Positions 40,628-51,778 of a stretch of DNA of 64,000 nucleotides are shown here, in pieces. Origin of the DNA: Nitzschia sp. pyKryTriq1 (taxonomy: Eukaryota; Bacillariophyta; Bacillariophyceae; Bacillariales; Bacillariaceae); contig OY101123.1 of the NCBI GenBank assembly GCA_956465555.1, positions 1,488,001-1,552,000 on the forward strand. Direction: 5' to 3'. Made by a program: the position numbers and the translations under genes. Numbering within the stretch: position 1 is the stretch's first letter; every line of letters starts with the position of its first letter. Below the pieces are notes generated by a model. It saw only the letters and a list, made by a program, of their open reading frames with translations. It had not been told where the DNA came from and ran no database searches.

Positions 40628-41375
40628 GCTAACTAAGCACCTCTTTCTGCGGGCATGTGTGTTTTTTGTGTGTGTGAAAAACGGGGTAATTAGTGTGTCG
40701 TGTGTCCCTCGCAAGTTGTTTTGATGACTGCGATCTACGATACTACTTGTATTCAGTTGGTCAGTCCGCGTTGATGCAGATCTTGACCTTCGGGTCGTTA
40801 ATCGGTAGCCCTGCCCTGATATGGTCATTCAAGAGAGGAGCGATGGGACAAAAAATAATGTAGCGGTACTGTAGTTGCAGAAAGATAATTGCGTGGAATT
40901 TACAGCGAGGGAAAGCTTTTTGTACTCGACCCAGTCGACGACTCCAACGACCCCTTTCGATTTTCGTGCCAAGGGTTTCGTACAACTACGGTACGTACTG
41001 GTACAGTAGAGTACAGTACCGTACCGGTATACTACTTTATCGTACCCGGCAGAGCGTTGTGCGTAGTGCGTACGAGTACCGGTATGATTCCCTCAAATCA
41101 AAACTCTGCGCCCACGCGCACGTCTCACTTCCTGCTCACAGCATACGGTACAAGTACGTACCTTGTACCGTAGAGCATGCCGCGTCCGCGTCACACTCGT
41201 CATCGCCATCCGCGATCTTTTATCGCGTGCATTTCAGTCGTAAAAGTACTCGTTCCGGTATGTACGCGAGACGTACGATAAACAAGACCAAGGAAGTTCT
41301 TTGAGAAAATAATCGTACGCAACATGATACAACTCACCTTTCTTCATATATTCCCACTGTATCTTCCACTTGAAG
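40628..41375. other. Intergenic region with palindromes
   Basis: Divergent region between the ATPase and PLA2-like genes. Palindromes lie at 40989-41172. The 5' side of the ATPase gene (40640-40690) is GT/TTTT-rich. Confidence 0.5.
40989..41172. repeat. GTAC-rich palindromic cluster
   Basis: Includes GGTACGTACTGGTACAGTA, GTACCGTACCGGTATAC, GAGTACCGGTATG and GTACAAGTACGTACCTTGTAC. The cluster sits entirely within intergenic DNA. Confidence 0.8.
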
Positions 41376-42230
41376 ATGATCATCATTTCGCAACAAGCAA
41401 TCGGTGCCGCCATTGGATCTGTGTTGTTGGCTGCATCCGTCCTTGAACCGTTGGAGACAGCACCCGTTCCTTTGCCACCTCAAGTCCAGCAGACCACCAC
41501 GACAGAAATAATCACCTATTCACGTCCGAGTGTGCCTATTTCTACTTCATCGTCGTCGTCGGCGGTCCTCAGCAGCCCGACAGTCAATTATCTCCCGCGG
41601 CGCCTTTACCCAGGGACGTATGGAGAATTCTGCGGGCCGACGCCAGAGGTAGAGGTCAAACAAGGCTGTGCTGTGCATGGATGGCATGGTGATGCTCCCA
41701 AAGACCGTGTCGACGAGGCATGCGAAAGGCATGATATTGCCTATTGTAAATGTGAAGATGAGCTGCTGGCGCGGAATAGAGCTCCCACTGAAGACATCCC
41801 ACTACTTTCTTCCCTCACGGCACTAAGATTTGCGACCAAGCCAGCACTCGAGCGAACCGCGCCCGTCGACAAGGAATACTTTGCCTGCATCAACAAGGCT
41901 GACCGACAAATCATCACGACAGGTATCCAAGTGAGGAGTGAGATGCAGCGAAGTGGCTGCTCTACAGATCCTACTTTGTCATGGTTTTGTGATTTAGGAC
42001 AAGGGACCCTTGGAGTCTTCGAGAAGGTGAACCTTGATATATTCCTCCGGGATCTAGACTTTGACGACCAGAACAAACAAGTACTACCGTTGAAAGAACT
42101 GGAGCGACGAAGACAATCTGATCTTCAATTGGAACTTCAACGTGGCAAGAACTTAGCGGATGCTGCGTCATCTGGTCCCGTACAGGAAGATGAGCAACAG
42201 ATGCTGCAGCGACTTCTCTTGGACCTGTAA
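41376..42230 (+). CDS. Phospholipase A2-like secreted protein
   Basis: The ATG at 41376 gives a 284-residue protein with an N-terminal hydrophobic stretch (AIGAAIGSVLLAASVL), probably a signal peptide or anchor, then a Ser/Thr/Pro-rich linker. The core has LYPGTYGEFCGPTPE, GCAVHGWHGDAPKD, DEACERHDIAYCKCEDEL and FACINKADRQI. The His-Asp pair in ACERHDIAYC is the sPLA2 active-site signature, preceded by a Cys/Gly-rich calcium-loop-like CGP and GWHGD segment. The enzyme would cleave phospholipid sn-2 esters if active. The C-terminal ~80 residues are charged and helical (LELQRGKNLADAA). There are no introns. PLA2-like folds without activity are the alternative. Confidence 0.65.
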   Translation: MIIISQQAIGAAIGSVLLAASVLEPLETAPVPLPPQVQQTTTTEIITYSRPSVPISTSSSSSAVLSSPTVNYLPRRLYPGTYGEFCGPTPEVEVKQGCAVHGWHGDAPKDRVDEACERHDIAYCKCEDELLARNRAPTEDIPLLSSLTALRFATKPALERTAPVDKEYFACINKADRQIITTGIQVRSEMQRSGCSTDPTLSWFCDLGQGTLGVFEKVNLDIFLRDLDFDDQNKQVLPLKELERRRQSDLQLELQRGKNLADAASSGPVQEDEQQMLQRLLLDL

Positions 42231-42426
42231 TCAAAACACTCACTCACTGAAGAAACCAATGCTACATGGGGAAAATACCGTCCGTTCCAACCAAAAATGC
42301 TAAATATACATAAACGCTTGCTAATACTGCTCATAACGAATCTCTTGCAAAATGGACCATCGCTCCGTATTCTTCTGCACCAGTCGGAACGAGCACCCAC
42401 AACAGACTTGGCCCAATTCAGAGTTT

Positions 42427-42873
42427 CTATTGTTCGGCTCTTATTAATCTCAGATTCATTACCCGGGGTCCATTGCCAATGTACGCGAGAACATCGTCCA
42501 GATCAACATTTTCTGTCGAAGCGTTTTGTACTGCCACAAGAATATCTCCTACTTTCACGCCACCTTTTCCAGCCGATCCTGAAGGATCCACCTCAGCTAC
42601 TGTGATGATTCCACTTTCGGAATCTTGTTCTAGAACGATCCCCAGTGGCTTTTGGGCCGATACAAGAATTTGTTCACCGTCACTGAAGGAGAAACCGCTG
42701 CTGATCATCCTCCTTCTCAGAATCAGAATGCGACTGGCATGGGCGATAGCATTGTTGTTTTCTTCTTGCCGCGAAGAAACGACGCACGATGGTTCGATGC
42801 TGGGGGCGAATGGTGAAACCCAGCTGCAAAAGCCCAAGAGTGAGAATAAGATCAGCCTTATCGAGGATAGCAT
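42427..42873 (-). CDS. Plastid-targeted PDZ domain protein
   Basis: The ATG at 42873 gives 148 residues: MLSSIRLILFSLLGFCSWVS then PFAPS, a signal peptide followed by a Phe-containing plastid motif (ASAF/FAP-type). ATGs at 42927, 42918 and 42990 are alternatives upstream but bury this signal. The C-terminal ~90 residues form a PDZ fold: QKPLGIVLEQDSESGIITV (carboxylate loop plus beta strand), then GGVKVGDILVAVQNAS and VLAYIGNGPRVMNLRLIR. Single-PDZ plastid proteins can act as adaptors or protease partners; no partner is evident here. It converges on the PLA2-like gene. Confidence 0.7.
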   Translation of the reverse strand: MLSSIRLILFSLLGFCSWVSPFAPSIEPSCVVSSRQEENNNAIAHASRILILRRRMISSGFSFSDGEQILVSAQKPLGIVLEQDSESGIITVAEVDPSGSAGKGGVKVGDILVAVQNASTENVDLDDVLAYIGNGPRVMNLRLIRAEQ

Positions 42874-43278
42874 CACGAAGCCCGGTCCCTTCGTTCTGGT
42901 CTGAGGAGAGACAATCATTGAATTCATGATGAATGATGACTGATGACTGCCGATGACGACGACCCGATGATGGAAGGAAAAAATCGACATTGCAATGTAA
43001 AAAAAAATAACCCGATATGCAAAATATAATGACGGATTCGTCGAATGCTGACATCACATCCCTGACTCTTCCGACTAACGTGAAATAAGTGCAAGCATGC
43101 ATGGGGCAGACGACGGATGATGGCTGAGAGGTGAGACAATGGCGAAACCTACATACTGGTACATACAAGTAGTACGGATGAGATGACTATCGATCAGTGA
43201 AAGGATCCGAGAGTAGAGAGACGACTAACTAACATCAGTGTAGTAGGTTCTATAGAGTAGTAAGATACTATATGGTCC
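42874..43278. other. Intergenic region
   Basis: Lies between the PDZ gene and the five-TM family. Short overlapping minus-strand frames only; mixed low-complexity sequence near 43190-43275. No gene was recognised. Confidence 0.4.
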
Positions 43279-45234
43279 TTATTTTTCTTCTACTTCTTCT
43301 TCGTAGCTCAACCTCCGTGCATTTTGACCAAACGGGGTCAAGGCCATTTCAAATTCGTCTCCACTCTTGCTGGGGAAGACCTTGGGTGACCTGTGCTCTC
43401 CAAAACTGTCCTCGTCGGTCCCTTTCTTAGATAAACTCCTCTTGTCGTCGTCAGCGCCCTCCTCCTCTATTGTTAGATTGAGGAATCCAGCGCGTAACGT
43501 CAAAAGCAAAGCTGCAAAGAAGACAATGACAAATTGGGTCGAACTGAAGGGACATGGTTTTTCAAAACCCAGAATGATAATGGATGTAAATACATGGAAT
43601 GTTTGAGTAATTTTCAATATGCCAGCGGGAGAAATGCGAATCAAGCAAAGTGTAGTAGAAGTAGACTTACGCAATCCAAGCAAATCCCTCCGCCCCGTTG
43701 TAACAGATTGCCTCGTACACTGTTACTTCGTATAGTGGAAACCAATTTTCGCATTGGAAAAAAAGTCGAATGGAGTTGAGAATATCGACAATATCACAGA
43801 GTTGGCCATTGGCTTCATCTGCGGCGAATCCAATGGACCCAAGCTGTGTCGTTTCGTTAAAGCCACACACTGTCTGGAGAGCAGGGCTGAACTCTTTGAC
43901 GAGAGTAGAGACATCACCCAGCATCGGCAGGGCGTCCAGGACAAATTCAATTTGAGTAGAGACTTCCTGTGGAATGGCTGATGGTGGGCATTCTACAGCA
44001 CGTAGTTTTAAACAACGAACGAGTCAGTTACTTGTAAGTCAATCTCCTTGGTCTCACAAAACAGAGCCTTTATGTTTGAACAAACGAACGTACCATTGAT
44101 GTAAAACGACACAATTTCCACAGCAATGGGTGAAAGTTGATCCTGAAGGCGGTTCAGAATGAGCAGGATGTTATTGTCTGGAGAGTCATAGCATAAGTCG
44201 GCGACCGCCATACTTCCAAGGATAAAGGTCAAGGAAAAGATGAAAGAAATGACCACCAAGAAGGTGAAAGACGGCACCAAGAAGACATTTTTAAGGAACC
44301 CAATAATGCGCGAAGTCCGGCATGTCATTCCAAATACGATGAATATACATAACACTGCCAATAACAAACATCCTGCCATGGCACAGTACAAGGCCCAGTT
44401 GAACGTTTTCGCCTTGTCGTTGAGGTCCGCTGTCACCACAAGGAAATCCACCAAGTCACGTCGCGCACTGACCAGCTCTTGAAAGTAGATGCTCTTGTCG
44501 GCGTCTTTGAAATGTCGAATGGCGGTTTCGATGATATCTGTTTCGAATATTCCATCAAAGCTACAAGTGGACACATCATCGAGATCAACACAAATTCCGT
44601 CCGGCCTCTGAAGCGGACAGATATCATTCAAATCCTCGAGCAGGTTTTCGACGACTGCCCCTGTAGCAGTGTTCTGCTCCGTGACTCTATCGATAAGTTC
44701 GATTGCCTGATTTCCAAGATTTTCCATAATGGAAATGGAATGCGTTCCATCCTGGAGAGATCGAGTCAGACTAGAGACCCCCTTCACGGACATGATAAGC
44801 GAGCTGATGATGATGATTAATCCGCAAATACAAATCAACACCCGCACGCGGTTCATCCGCCTTTCTGCCGCGGATTTCAATTGTTTCCAGACAATGAGTT
44901 CCCCAGAGTCATTGGCTGGTTGAGGCGGCAGAGGCCGAGGTTTGCCGGAAAGGATCCCGACTTCGTAGGGCCCCATGCACTGGAAGACCAGCAGAAAGAT
45001 CATCCACACCAGAAAGAAACAAAAAATCGCAATATTCGACGCAATCAGCCCTTTGATGTAGTCTCGTTGTTCATCCTCATTCCCCTCCATCAGTAGAAGT
45101 AGATCGTTGGAATTTCCAAATCGAGGCGTCAGCTCGTGCATCCATCGTATTGTTTTGGTGTTCACGAAGGGAGGGGCCGCGAACGGTTCCAACAGGTCCA
45201 GACTAGGGATCTCACAGGAGTTGGCACCAGACAT
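43279..45234 (-). CDS. Five-TM membrane protein, tandem family member A
   Basis: Three exons: 44094-45234, 43671-43992 and 43279-43543 (donors GTACGT and GTAAGT, acceptors GTAG and TCAG); 575 residues. Topology: N-terminal ~60 residues containing TPRFG; TM1 ~63-86; a short loop with ILSGKPRPLPPQ; TM2 ~130-150; loop 1 (~151-280) with several Cys; TM3 ~280-303; TM4 ~317-345 ending ADLCYDSP; loop 2 (~346-487) with further Cys; TM5 (ASTQFVIVFFAALLLTL) near residue 490; and a charged tail. Compared with its neighbours it lacks the intron after TM2 and has an extra one before TM5, so it is the most diverged copy. The function is not recognised. Prominin/tweety-like topology is noted as an inference. 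Confidence 0.75.
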
Positions 45235-46237
45235 GGCTGTACGAAGTACTAGTACTTGGAGACAGAATGAAAGATAGAGGGACCAGAGGAGTAGTCTAGT
45301 CGTCGGTCTCTGAATGAATAATAAAGTTTATTCGGATGAGAAATGAAAAGTCGTCCGTGGTCGTCATCTCGTTGTCTCTCTCCTCTCCTTTTTTTGTTTT
45401 CTCCGTTCGTATGTGGCGGTGGCGGGCGTCGGTGGCAGATCGGTGGAGGGACGCATGCCTGCTCCGGACTGGACGTCCGCGGTACCGTAGAATTCACTAC
45501 TGGACCTACGAAGTTCTCGGAGTCTCGAGGGTCATTCTGTGCGCAGGCCGGTTTTGTTGGACGGCATCAATCGTTCTTTCTTCAAAAACTTCGAGCCAGC
45601 CCATTCATTCATTCGTGCCAATTGAAATTACCATGAGATAGACTAGTTTTAGACCCTTCGCGAAGCCGATAGTAGTAGAGTTTTAGCTCTACTAGCTACT
45701 ATCGTTCCGGCGGAAGAGAGATTGATTGCTGCTCTCGACCGTCAAGGTAGTAACTAAATTAGCACTTTTTCGCTGCTTTACGATATAGCTACTCTACTAC
45801 TAGTAGTAGCGTCGTATACCCTCCTCCGGGGCGGGACGAATGAGAAGCACTTGTAGCGATCTATTCAACATAAAAGAATACCCATACCACTTCCGCCTGT
45901 CTTTTTGTAGGTATTCGAAGTTGACTACACTGTCTACTCCTAATCTCTACTACTAGTAGTAGCTAGCTATCTAGTAGTAGAGAAACTGTTCATACAAGTA
46001 GAGAGGGTTGGTAGCCTCTCTACTCTCTAGAGTAGAGAGAGAGTAGTAGTAGAGAGTATATCGAACATTTGCCAACCGATCTACGGTACGAAAAGTCCAT
46101 TTCAAAAAAAATTATACCTGTAGCAAATAGTACTTGTAAATACGCCACAAAGGAGGAAAGTACAGTAGCGGTAGGCTCTTACTTTGACAGGTCAGACCAT
46201 TTTGGTCGTGAAACAGAAACATCCGATTTCTGCTGTT
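45235..46237. other. Intergenic spacer of the tandem array
   Basis: Contains CTAGTAG-type palindromes (~45680-45700, 45790-45810, 45945-46060), one copy of the shared 15-mer at 45772-45786 and a CT-rich stretch near 45370. No gene was found. Confidence 0.5.
45772..45786. repeat. Third copy of the 15-mer GCTGCTTTACGATAT
   Basis: Identical to the right arm of the inverted repeat at 12733-12789. Just upstream lies GTAACTAAATTAGCACTTTT, which has related sequence near 12695 and 31770, so a dispersed element with partial copies is plausible. Confidence 0.75.
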
Positions 46238-48697
46238 TCATACTTCAACTACTTCGAGATCAGTACCAGTATTCGTTGCTGCCTCTTCGTCCCCCACCGG
46301 CCCTTCTTGCGTCGAAACTACTTCGAGATCAGTATCAATATTCGTCGCTGCCTCTTCGTCCCCTGACGGCCCTTCTTGGTGTTGGTCTTCTTTTTCTTGA
46401 GCGACAAACTCTGCATCATCGCACCCCGAAATAATCATGACGCCGCCATCCTTCTCCACGACTTCTACTGCTGGAGGCGAACTGTCGGTCTTCGTAATAG
46501 TCGCAGTATCCTCGATTTCGATTCCTTGGTATATCGTTACGCGACATGTAATGACAATAAAGGACAGGCACACCACGAAGAACTGCGTGAAAGCGATCCA
46601 AGAAAAGGCATCCACATTGTAGCAGACAGTATTAACAACCAGTGCATCATACAATGGGTACCATGTCCGACATTGAAACAAGTCTAGAAGATCGGCCACC
46701 GCATCGGAAACCTTGCAGAGTCTCGTACCGATTGCACCCGCGGCATTTGCCCATTTCTCGGCATCGATTTCTCCGCACACTTCTTCGTATCGAGTGAGAG
46801 TGGTCGAATTGCTGGCAAAAAAAGACTCCAAATCCAGAAAGAAATTGGATCCATCTACCAACAAGTTCTGCAGAACGAACGACGGTGGTTTCTTGCATTC
46901 TGCGAAATACAAAGCGCGAGTGTAGCAAATTAGTGACGATAATCCTGCCCTGACTGGCTTGAGGGAGGTACGGGAGTACTTCACCACGAACAGCTGTCAT
47001 AATCTTTCACTTACGTTCAATGAAATAACGTGCGATCTCAGCCTTAAAAGGGCCTAATGAGTCTAGTTTTTCCTGCAAAAGGTTTTGCAGCTTGAAGGTT
47101 GGAGAGTCCACGCAGACATCGGCCGTGGCTGTTGCAGTTATCACAAAGGCGATGGCGAAGACGAAGGAAAAGGTAACCAGGAACACAAACACCGCCAAAA
47201 AGAAACGGTATGACCATAGCCGGACACGAGGCGGGAGGTCCACAAACAGGGCGACAAGCACGCACCCACAGAGGCACGCCAGCAACATCGAAAAAAAGGC
47301 CGACAGTGAAAAAAGCCAATCAACATTGTTCAGAGATTCCACGTTTTGCTCGACCCATTCCTGTGTAGAAACAATAAAATCTTGAGCTCTTTCCGCCTGG
47401 TTCAACACGCGCGTATTGTTGCGGGCGAAAAGTTCAACAATGGCCTTGAAGACAAAATCTTGTCCGAAGATATCTTCCAATTTGCACGTCTCGAAGTTGT
47501 CCAAATTCTCACACAGTTGGTTTTGCACTTTGGGGCAAATGCCGTTAAAATCTTTGACAAAGGTTGCAACCCCGACACCAGTATCCTGCGTCAGATTCAC
47601 CAACCCTCCAGTAAACTGTTTGGCTTCCTCCAATAGGTCGTTCGCAATGGCAAGTGTCCCTTGTAAATCACTAATAACTCTATTAAGGCCAGGGACGCTA
47701 TACAGGATCGTTAGTCCAGATAGCAAAATCATCATGCTGACTGCAGCACTTCACTTCAAGTTGCACTTGTTTCTTCAACAAGAATGATGACTTACCCTTC
47801 GCTCACCATCATGATGCAACAAATTATTATGCCCAAAGCTGCAGCAAAGACCAACCATTTCATCCTCCGATCTTGTTTTTTCCTTTTTTCGTAAATAGTA
47901 TCCCAATCGTCACTTTGTTGGGTGGCTCCTTCTTCGACTTCTTGACCATCGCCGTCTTTGAATTTATAGGCGTCACCGTCCTTTTCCGCTTCCGCGGCGT
48001 CCTCGTTGCTCATGGCGTCAGGAATACTATTTTCCCTGGCCATCTCGACCTCATCCGTGGTTTCTTCTTTTCCATCCGTCTTGTTGTTGTTGTCGCTGGC
48101 GTCACCGTCCTTTTCCGCTTCTACGGCTTCCTCGTTGCTCGTGGCCTCAGGAATACTATTTTCCCTGGCCATCTCGACCTCATCGGTGGTTTCTTCTTGA
48201 CCATCGCCGTCTTTGAATTCATAGGCGTCACAATCCTTTTCCACTTCCGCGGCGTCCTCGTTGCTCGTAGCGTCAGGAGTACTATTTTCCCTGGCCATCT
48301 CGAGCTCACCAGTGGTTTCTTCTTTTCCATCCGCCGTCTTCATGTTGTTGTCGCTGTTACTGCTGTCGATACCCGCATCTTTGGGAGGGAGCGGATTTCG
48401 GGAGCCCGACAGCCAGCCGTATTTGGTCGGACCCCGAATGCGGAAGAATACCAAGACGGCCGTCCATGCCAGAAAAAGGGCAAATAATGCGACAGACCCG
48501 CTCACAAGGCCCTTCAAATAGGATACCCTTGCTTCCTTGGATCCCTCAAAAAGAGCAGCGATATCGGAAGGGTGGCCGAACCGCGGAGGCGCCGAGTGGG
48601 AGAAGCGAATGGCGGGGGTGTTTTGAAATAGCGTTGAAAAGGCGCCCGGAAAAGGTTCCAGACTGGGCGCGGCTTGGCAATAATTTCCATCTAACAT
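46238..48697 (-). CDS. Five-TM membrane protein, tandem family member B
   Basis: Three exons: 47796-48697, 47015-47697 and 46238-46899 (GTAAGT donors; acceptors TATAG and CGCAG); 748 residues. It carries the family signatures: PRFGHPSDI, YLKGLVSGSVALFALF (TM1), GPTKYGWLSGSRNPLPPK, TM2 ending in an MVSEG-VPGL junction, a loop with Cys pairs, TM3-TM4 with TADVCVDSP, and TWYPLYDALV then VCYNVDAFSWIAFTQ before TM5. The loop between TM1 and TM2 is expanded by about three acidic repeats of ~40 residues (GKEETTDEVEMARENSIP and relatives). The C-tail has a doubled EGPSGDEEAATN-type unit. The intron positions after TM2 (phase 2) and after TM4 (phase 1) match member C. Confidence 0.78.
47936..48345. 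repeat. Internal acidic repeat in member B
   Basis: Three imperfect ~120-bp repeats in the first exon, coding for EETTDEVEMARENSIPEATS-type units joined by EFKDGDGQ-like spacers. The nucleotide sequence is nearly identical between copies, suggesting recent expansion. Boundaries are approximate. Confidence 0.75.
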
Positions 48698-49645
48698 GAT
48701 GGCAGTCAGTACGGTAGGAGATACGATGTATGGTGTAGTAAATGTTGCAAATGGAATAATGATACCGGTACAATGGTGAGATTTAGAACAGTGGCTTTTG
48801 GCTTTTATGTGGTTTGTGGTTTATTATTGTGGTCGAACTTTGACGATTTTTTAGATCACAGCATGGTCGTGCGAATTCGTACAGTACCCCAACCGGTACC
48901 TGATACTGCGTACAAGTCCTTACCTGGTACGAACAGCACCACGGTGCAATCGTACCGGCACGACGGCACGTGCGGTACTCATACTCTGTACTCGTATGTG
49001 CAGTACTTGTACCGTTACAATTGTACAGGTAGCGGGAGTTCCGCTGATTATGGGTACTTGTACATACTGGTACCGGGACCGGTAGCACGCATCTGATTGA
49101 TTCTTCGTTCGATTCGTGTGACTTCCAATTCTCCCGCCGAGGGACGAGCTCCCTTGCTATTACTCTACTACTAGTAGTTTGCAGTCTCTTTTCTCCGTAA
49201 AATGTAGGGACCTACGTTTACTAATTTTAGTAGTAGGTAGTAGTAGGGCCTCCAGTAGGGACCCTGCAAGTGCTCTAGAAGTAGAGTAGTAGAATCCTCT
49301 TGACCAGCGTTTGCACAAATAAGATCCCGTGTAGCAGGTAGTTACTAGCTACCTGCGGTACGTTGTTGTTCTCGCTGCTCCTACTAGCTACTCTCTCTCT
49401 CTCTCTACCAGAGAGTACCTGGTACAACAACTGTAGCTGAGAGACTGGAACAACAGTCTGCAACAAAGTATTTTGACGTGTGCTGTAACACAAAATTACA
49501 CCACTTTCCTACTCCCCATAGATTAGTCTACAGTAGCAATAACCATTCGAAGGGAAGAACTATACTGTCTGTACTTTGCTCGCTAGTAGAAGACTTCGCT
49601 ATATACGAAGTAACAGCGATAGATGTATGTTACCTGCTGGGTGCA
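48698..49645. other. Intergenic spacer with palindromes
   Basis: Holds a GTAC cluster (48880-49085), a CTACTAGTAG run near 49165 and a CT microsatellite near 49390. No gene was found. Confidence 0.5.
48880..49085. repeat. GTAC-rich palindromic cluster
   Basis: Includes GTACCCCAACCGGTACC, TTACCTGGTACGAAC, GTACTTGTACCGTTACAATTG and TACTGGTACCGGGACCGGTA. It is intergenic, between members B and C of the five-TM family. Confidence 0.8.
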
Positions 49646-51778
49646 TTATTGCGTCCTCCCGTTATCTGATGGCGCTTGCTCTTCTTGAAGGACCTCTTTG
49701 TCGTCTGACGGCGGGACTTGCTCGTCTTTAGAAAGTTCAGTCGAATCAACATCGACCGGACCCATTTCACCCGTGAGTAATAGACAAGATTTCACAGGTT
49801 TGGCTCTTCCGTCTCCCAAAACCATTGCGCCGTCTTCCGTCTGCGCAGTTTGTCCTGGTTCTGCTTGCGACGAATTGTTGCAAAGGTCTGTATACTCGAT
49901 TTCAATTCCATGATAAAGGGTTACTCGACACGTAACAATGATCATCGCCATGCATATCACAACAAGCTGGGTAAAGGCGATCCAAGAAAAGGCGTCCACA
50001 TTGTAACATATAGTATAATACACAGTCGAACGGTACAATGGGTACCATGTTTGGCATTCAAAGAAGCTGCGAAGATCAGCCACCGTACTTGATGCCTTAC
50101 AGAGTCTGTCACCAAGCATAAACGCGGCATCCGCCCATTTTGTCGCGTTAATCACTCCGCAAGTATCCTGAAATTGTTCGAGCGCAGAGGAATTGGAAAT
50201 CCGAAACCCAAACTCTTTCAGGAAATTGGATCCCATTATCAGGTAATTCTGTACCGCAGAAGGTGGAGCGAATTGGCATCCTACGCAAAGCAAATAGCAA
50301 ACAGAACGGTTAGGAGAGCATGTGTGGTGAACGCAGCACTCGCCTGTGAAGAATCTTCTCCTCTTGACTTCCACTTACCGTTCAGCATATACCCTAGAAT
50401 CTCGTCAGCGATATTCGGCAAGGTCTGACGTAGTTCCTGCAAAATGAGTACCACCCTTTCATTAGGAGATTCATAGCAGAAATCGGCGAGTCCAGTGGCT
50501 GAAATCACAAATGCAATGGCAAAGGTGAAAGCGAAAATGACAAGGAACACGAATAATGGGAAAAAGTAGTTGCATCGATAGGACCATTTGCGCACGCGGT
50601 TTGGAAGCTCTAGAAGTAGAGAGACAATCACAACGACGCAGAGGAAAACCAGGAGAATAGCGAAGAATGAAGACAAATGAAAGAGCCAGTCGACGTTCCG
50701 CAAAGTATCATCGGTGTTCTGTGCTTTTCTCTGAATGTTAAGAAGCAGCCCTCGGGCCTCCTCGACTTGGTTAAGAATGACATTGTTGTTGCCTGAAAAA
50801 TGAAGAATGATGGGATTGATGATGAAATCTTCTCCCAAAGAATTGTCGGCAACGAAACAAGTCGGAGGCTGGAACACGTCCTCGCAGAGTGTGACATTGT
50901 CGCAGATCTCATTGAGATCTTCGAGAAAGCCGACCAAGTGAAGGACCGCATCATCGATAAAAGTGACCAGCAGATCGGCAGTGACAAGTGCTTTTTCTAC
51001 GAGCTCCAGAGCTATGGCGAGGGACTCTCGGGCAGAGTCCACAAAGGATGTGAGCCCAGGGACCCTATCGCGTAGGAGTATATGAGACCACATTCAAACT
51101 AGAATTTGAGTAGCAAGACAGCAGCATCGACCTATAAGGCCCTCAAAAATAAAAGGCAATCACAACTTACCCAAGGCTGACCATTATAATGTCAAATATT
51201 ATAATACCCACAGCTGCAGCAAGGACTAGACACTTCATCCTCCAGTTTTGCCGTTGTCGCCTGGTGTATTCCGCATTCCATTTGTCAAAGTTGTTTAGCA
51301 AATTGCTATCAGCACCGGATAGCTCTGTTTCTTCCTGTCTTTCGGTCAGATGAGATTCCCGAGTTGTCTCAGCGTCCACCTCCTCGTCTCCTTCGTCATT
51401 TTCATCTTCGTCCACAAGTGCAAGATCGTTGTTGTTTTCATCCAATAATGGATTCGGTGGGAGTGGGATTCTCGACCCCGAGAGCCATCCATATTTTTCG
51501 GGGCCTCGAAATTTGAAAAACACCAAGAGAAGTGTCCACACGAGAAACACCACAAAAATGCAAATCGCCCCACTTACAAGTCCCTTCAGGTACTCCTGTT
51601 GGTCCGCCTTGCTTCCCAATGCCAGTGTTTCAATGTCTGCCCTGTTGCCGAAGCGTGGAGCTGCCCTGTGTGTAAAATTGATGGCAAATGTACTCTTAAA
51701 AACATACCGCTGGAACACTTCATCATTGAGGAACAAACTCGGATCGATTTGACAATACGAATCATCATCGCGGGTCAT
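49646..51778 (-). CDS. Five-TM membrane protein, tandem family member C
   Basis: Three exons: 51171-51778, 50379-51064 and 49646-50280 (GTAAGT donors; acceptors GATAG and GTAG); 642 residues. Conserved elements: APRFGNRADIETL, EYLKGLVSGAICIF (TM1), GPEKYGWLSGSRIPLPPN, TM2 then SLG-GVPGLTSF across the first junction, loop 1 with NEICDNVTLCED, TM3-TM4 ending LADFCYESP, then WYPLYRSTVYYTICYNVDAF and SWIAFTQLVVICMAMIIVT (TM5). The TM1-TM2 loop is acidic but much shorter than in B. The C-tail is acidic and Pro-containing (DEQVPPSDDKEVL). Same intron phases as B, so B and C are the closest pair. The start is the ATG at 51778. Confidence 0.78.
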
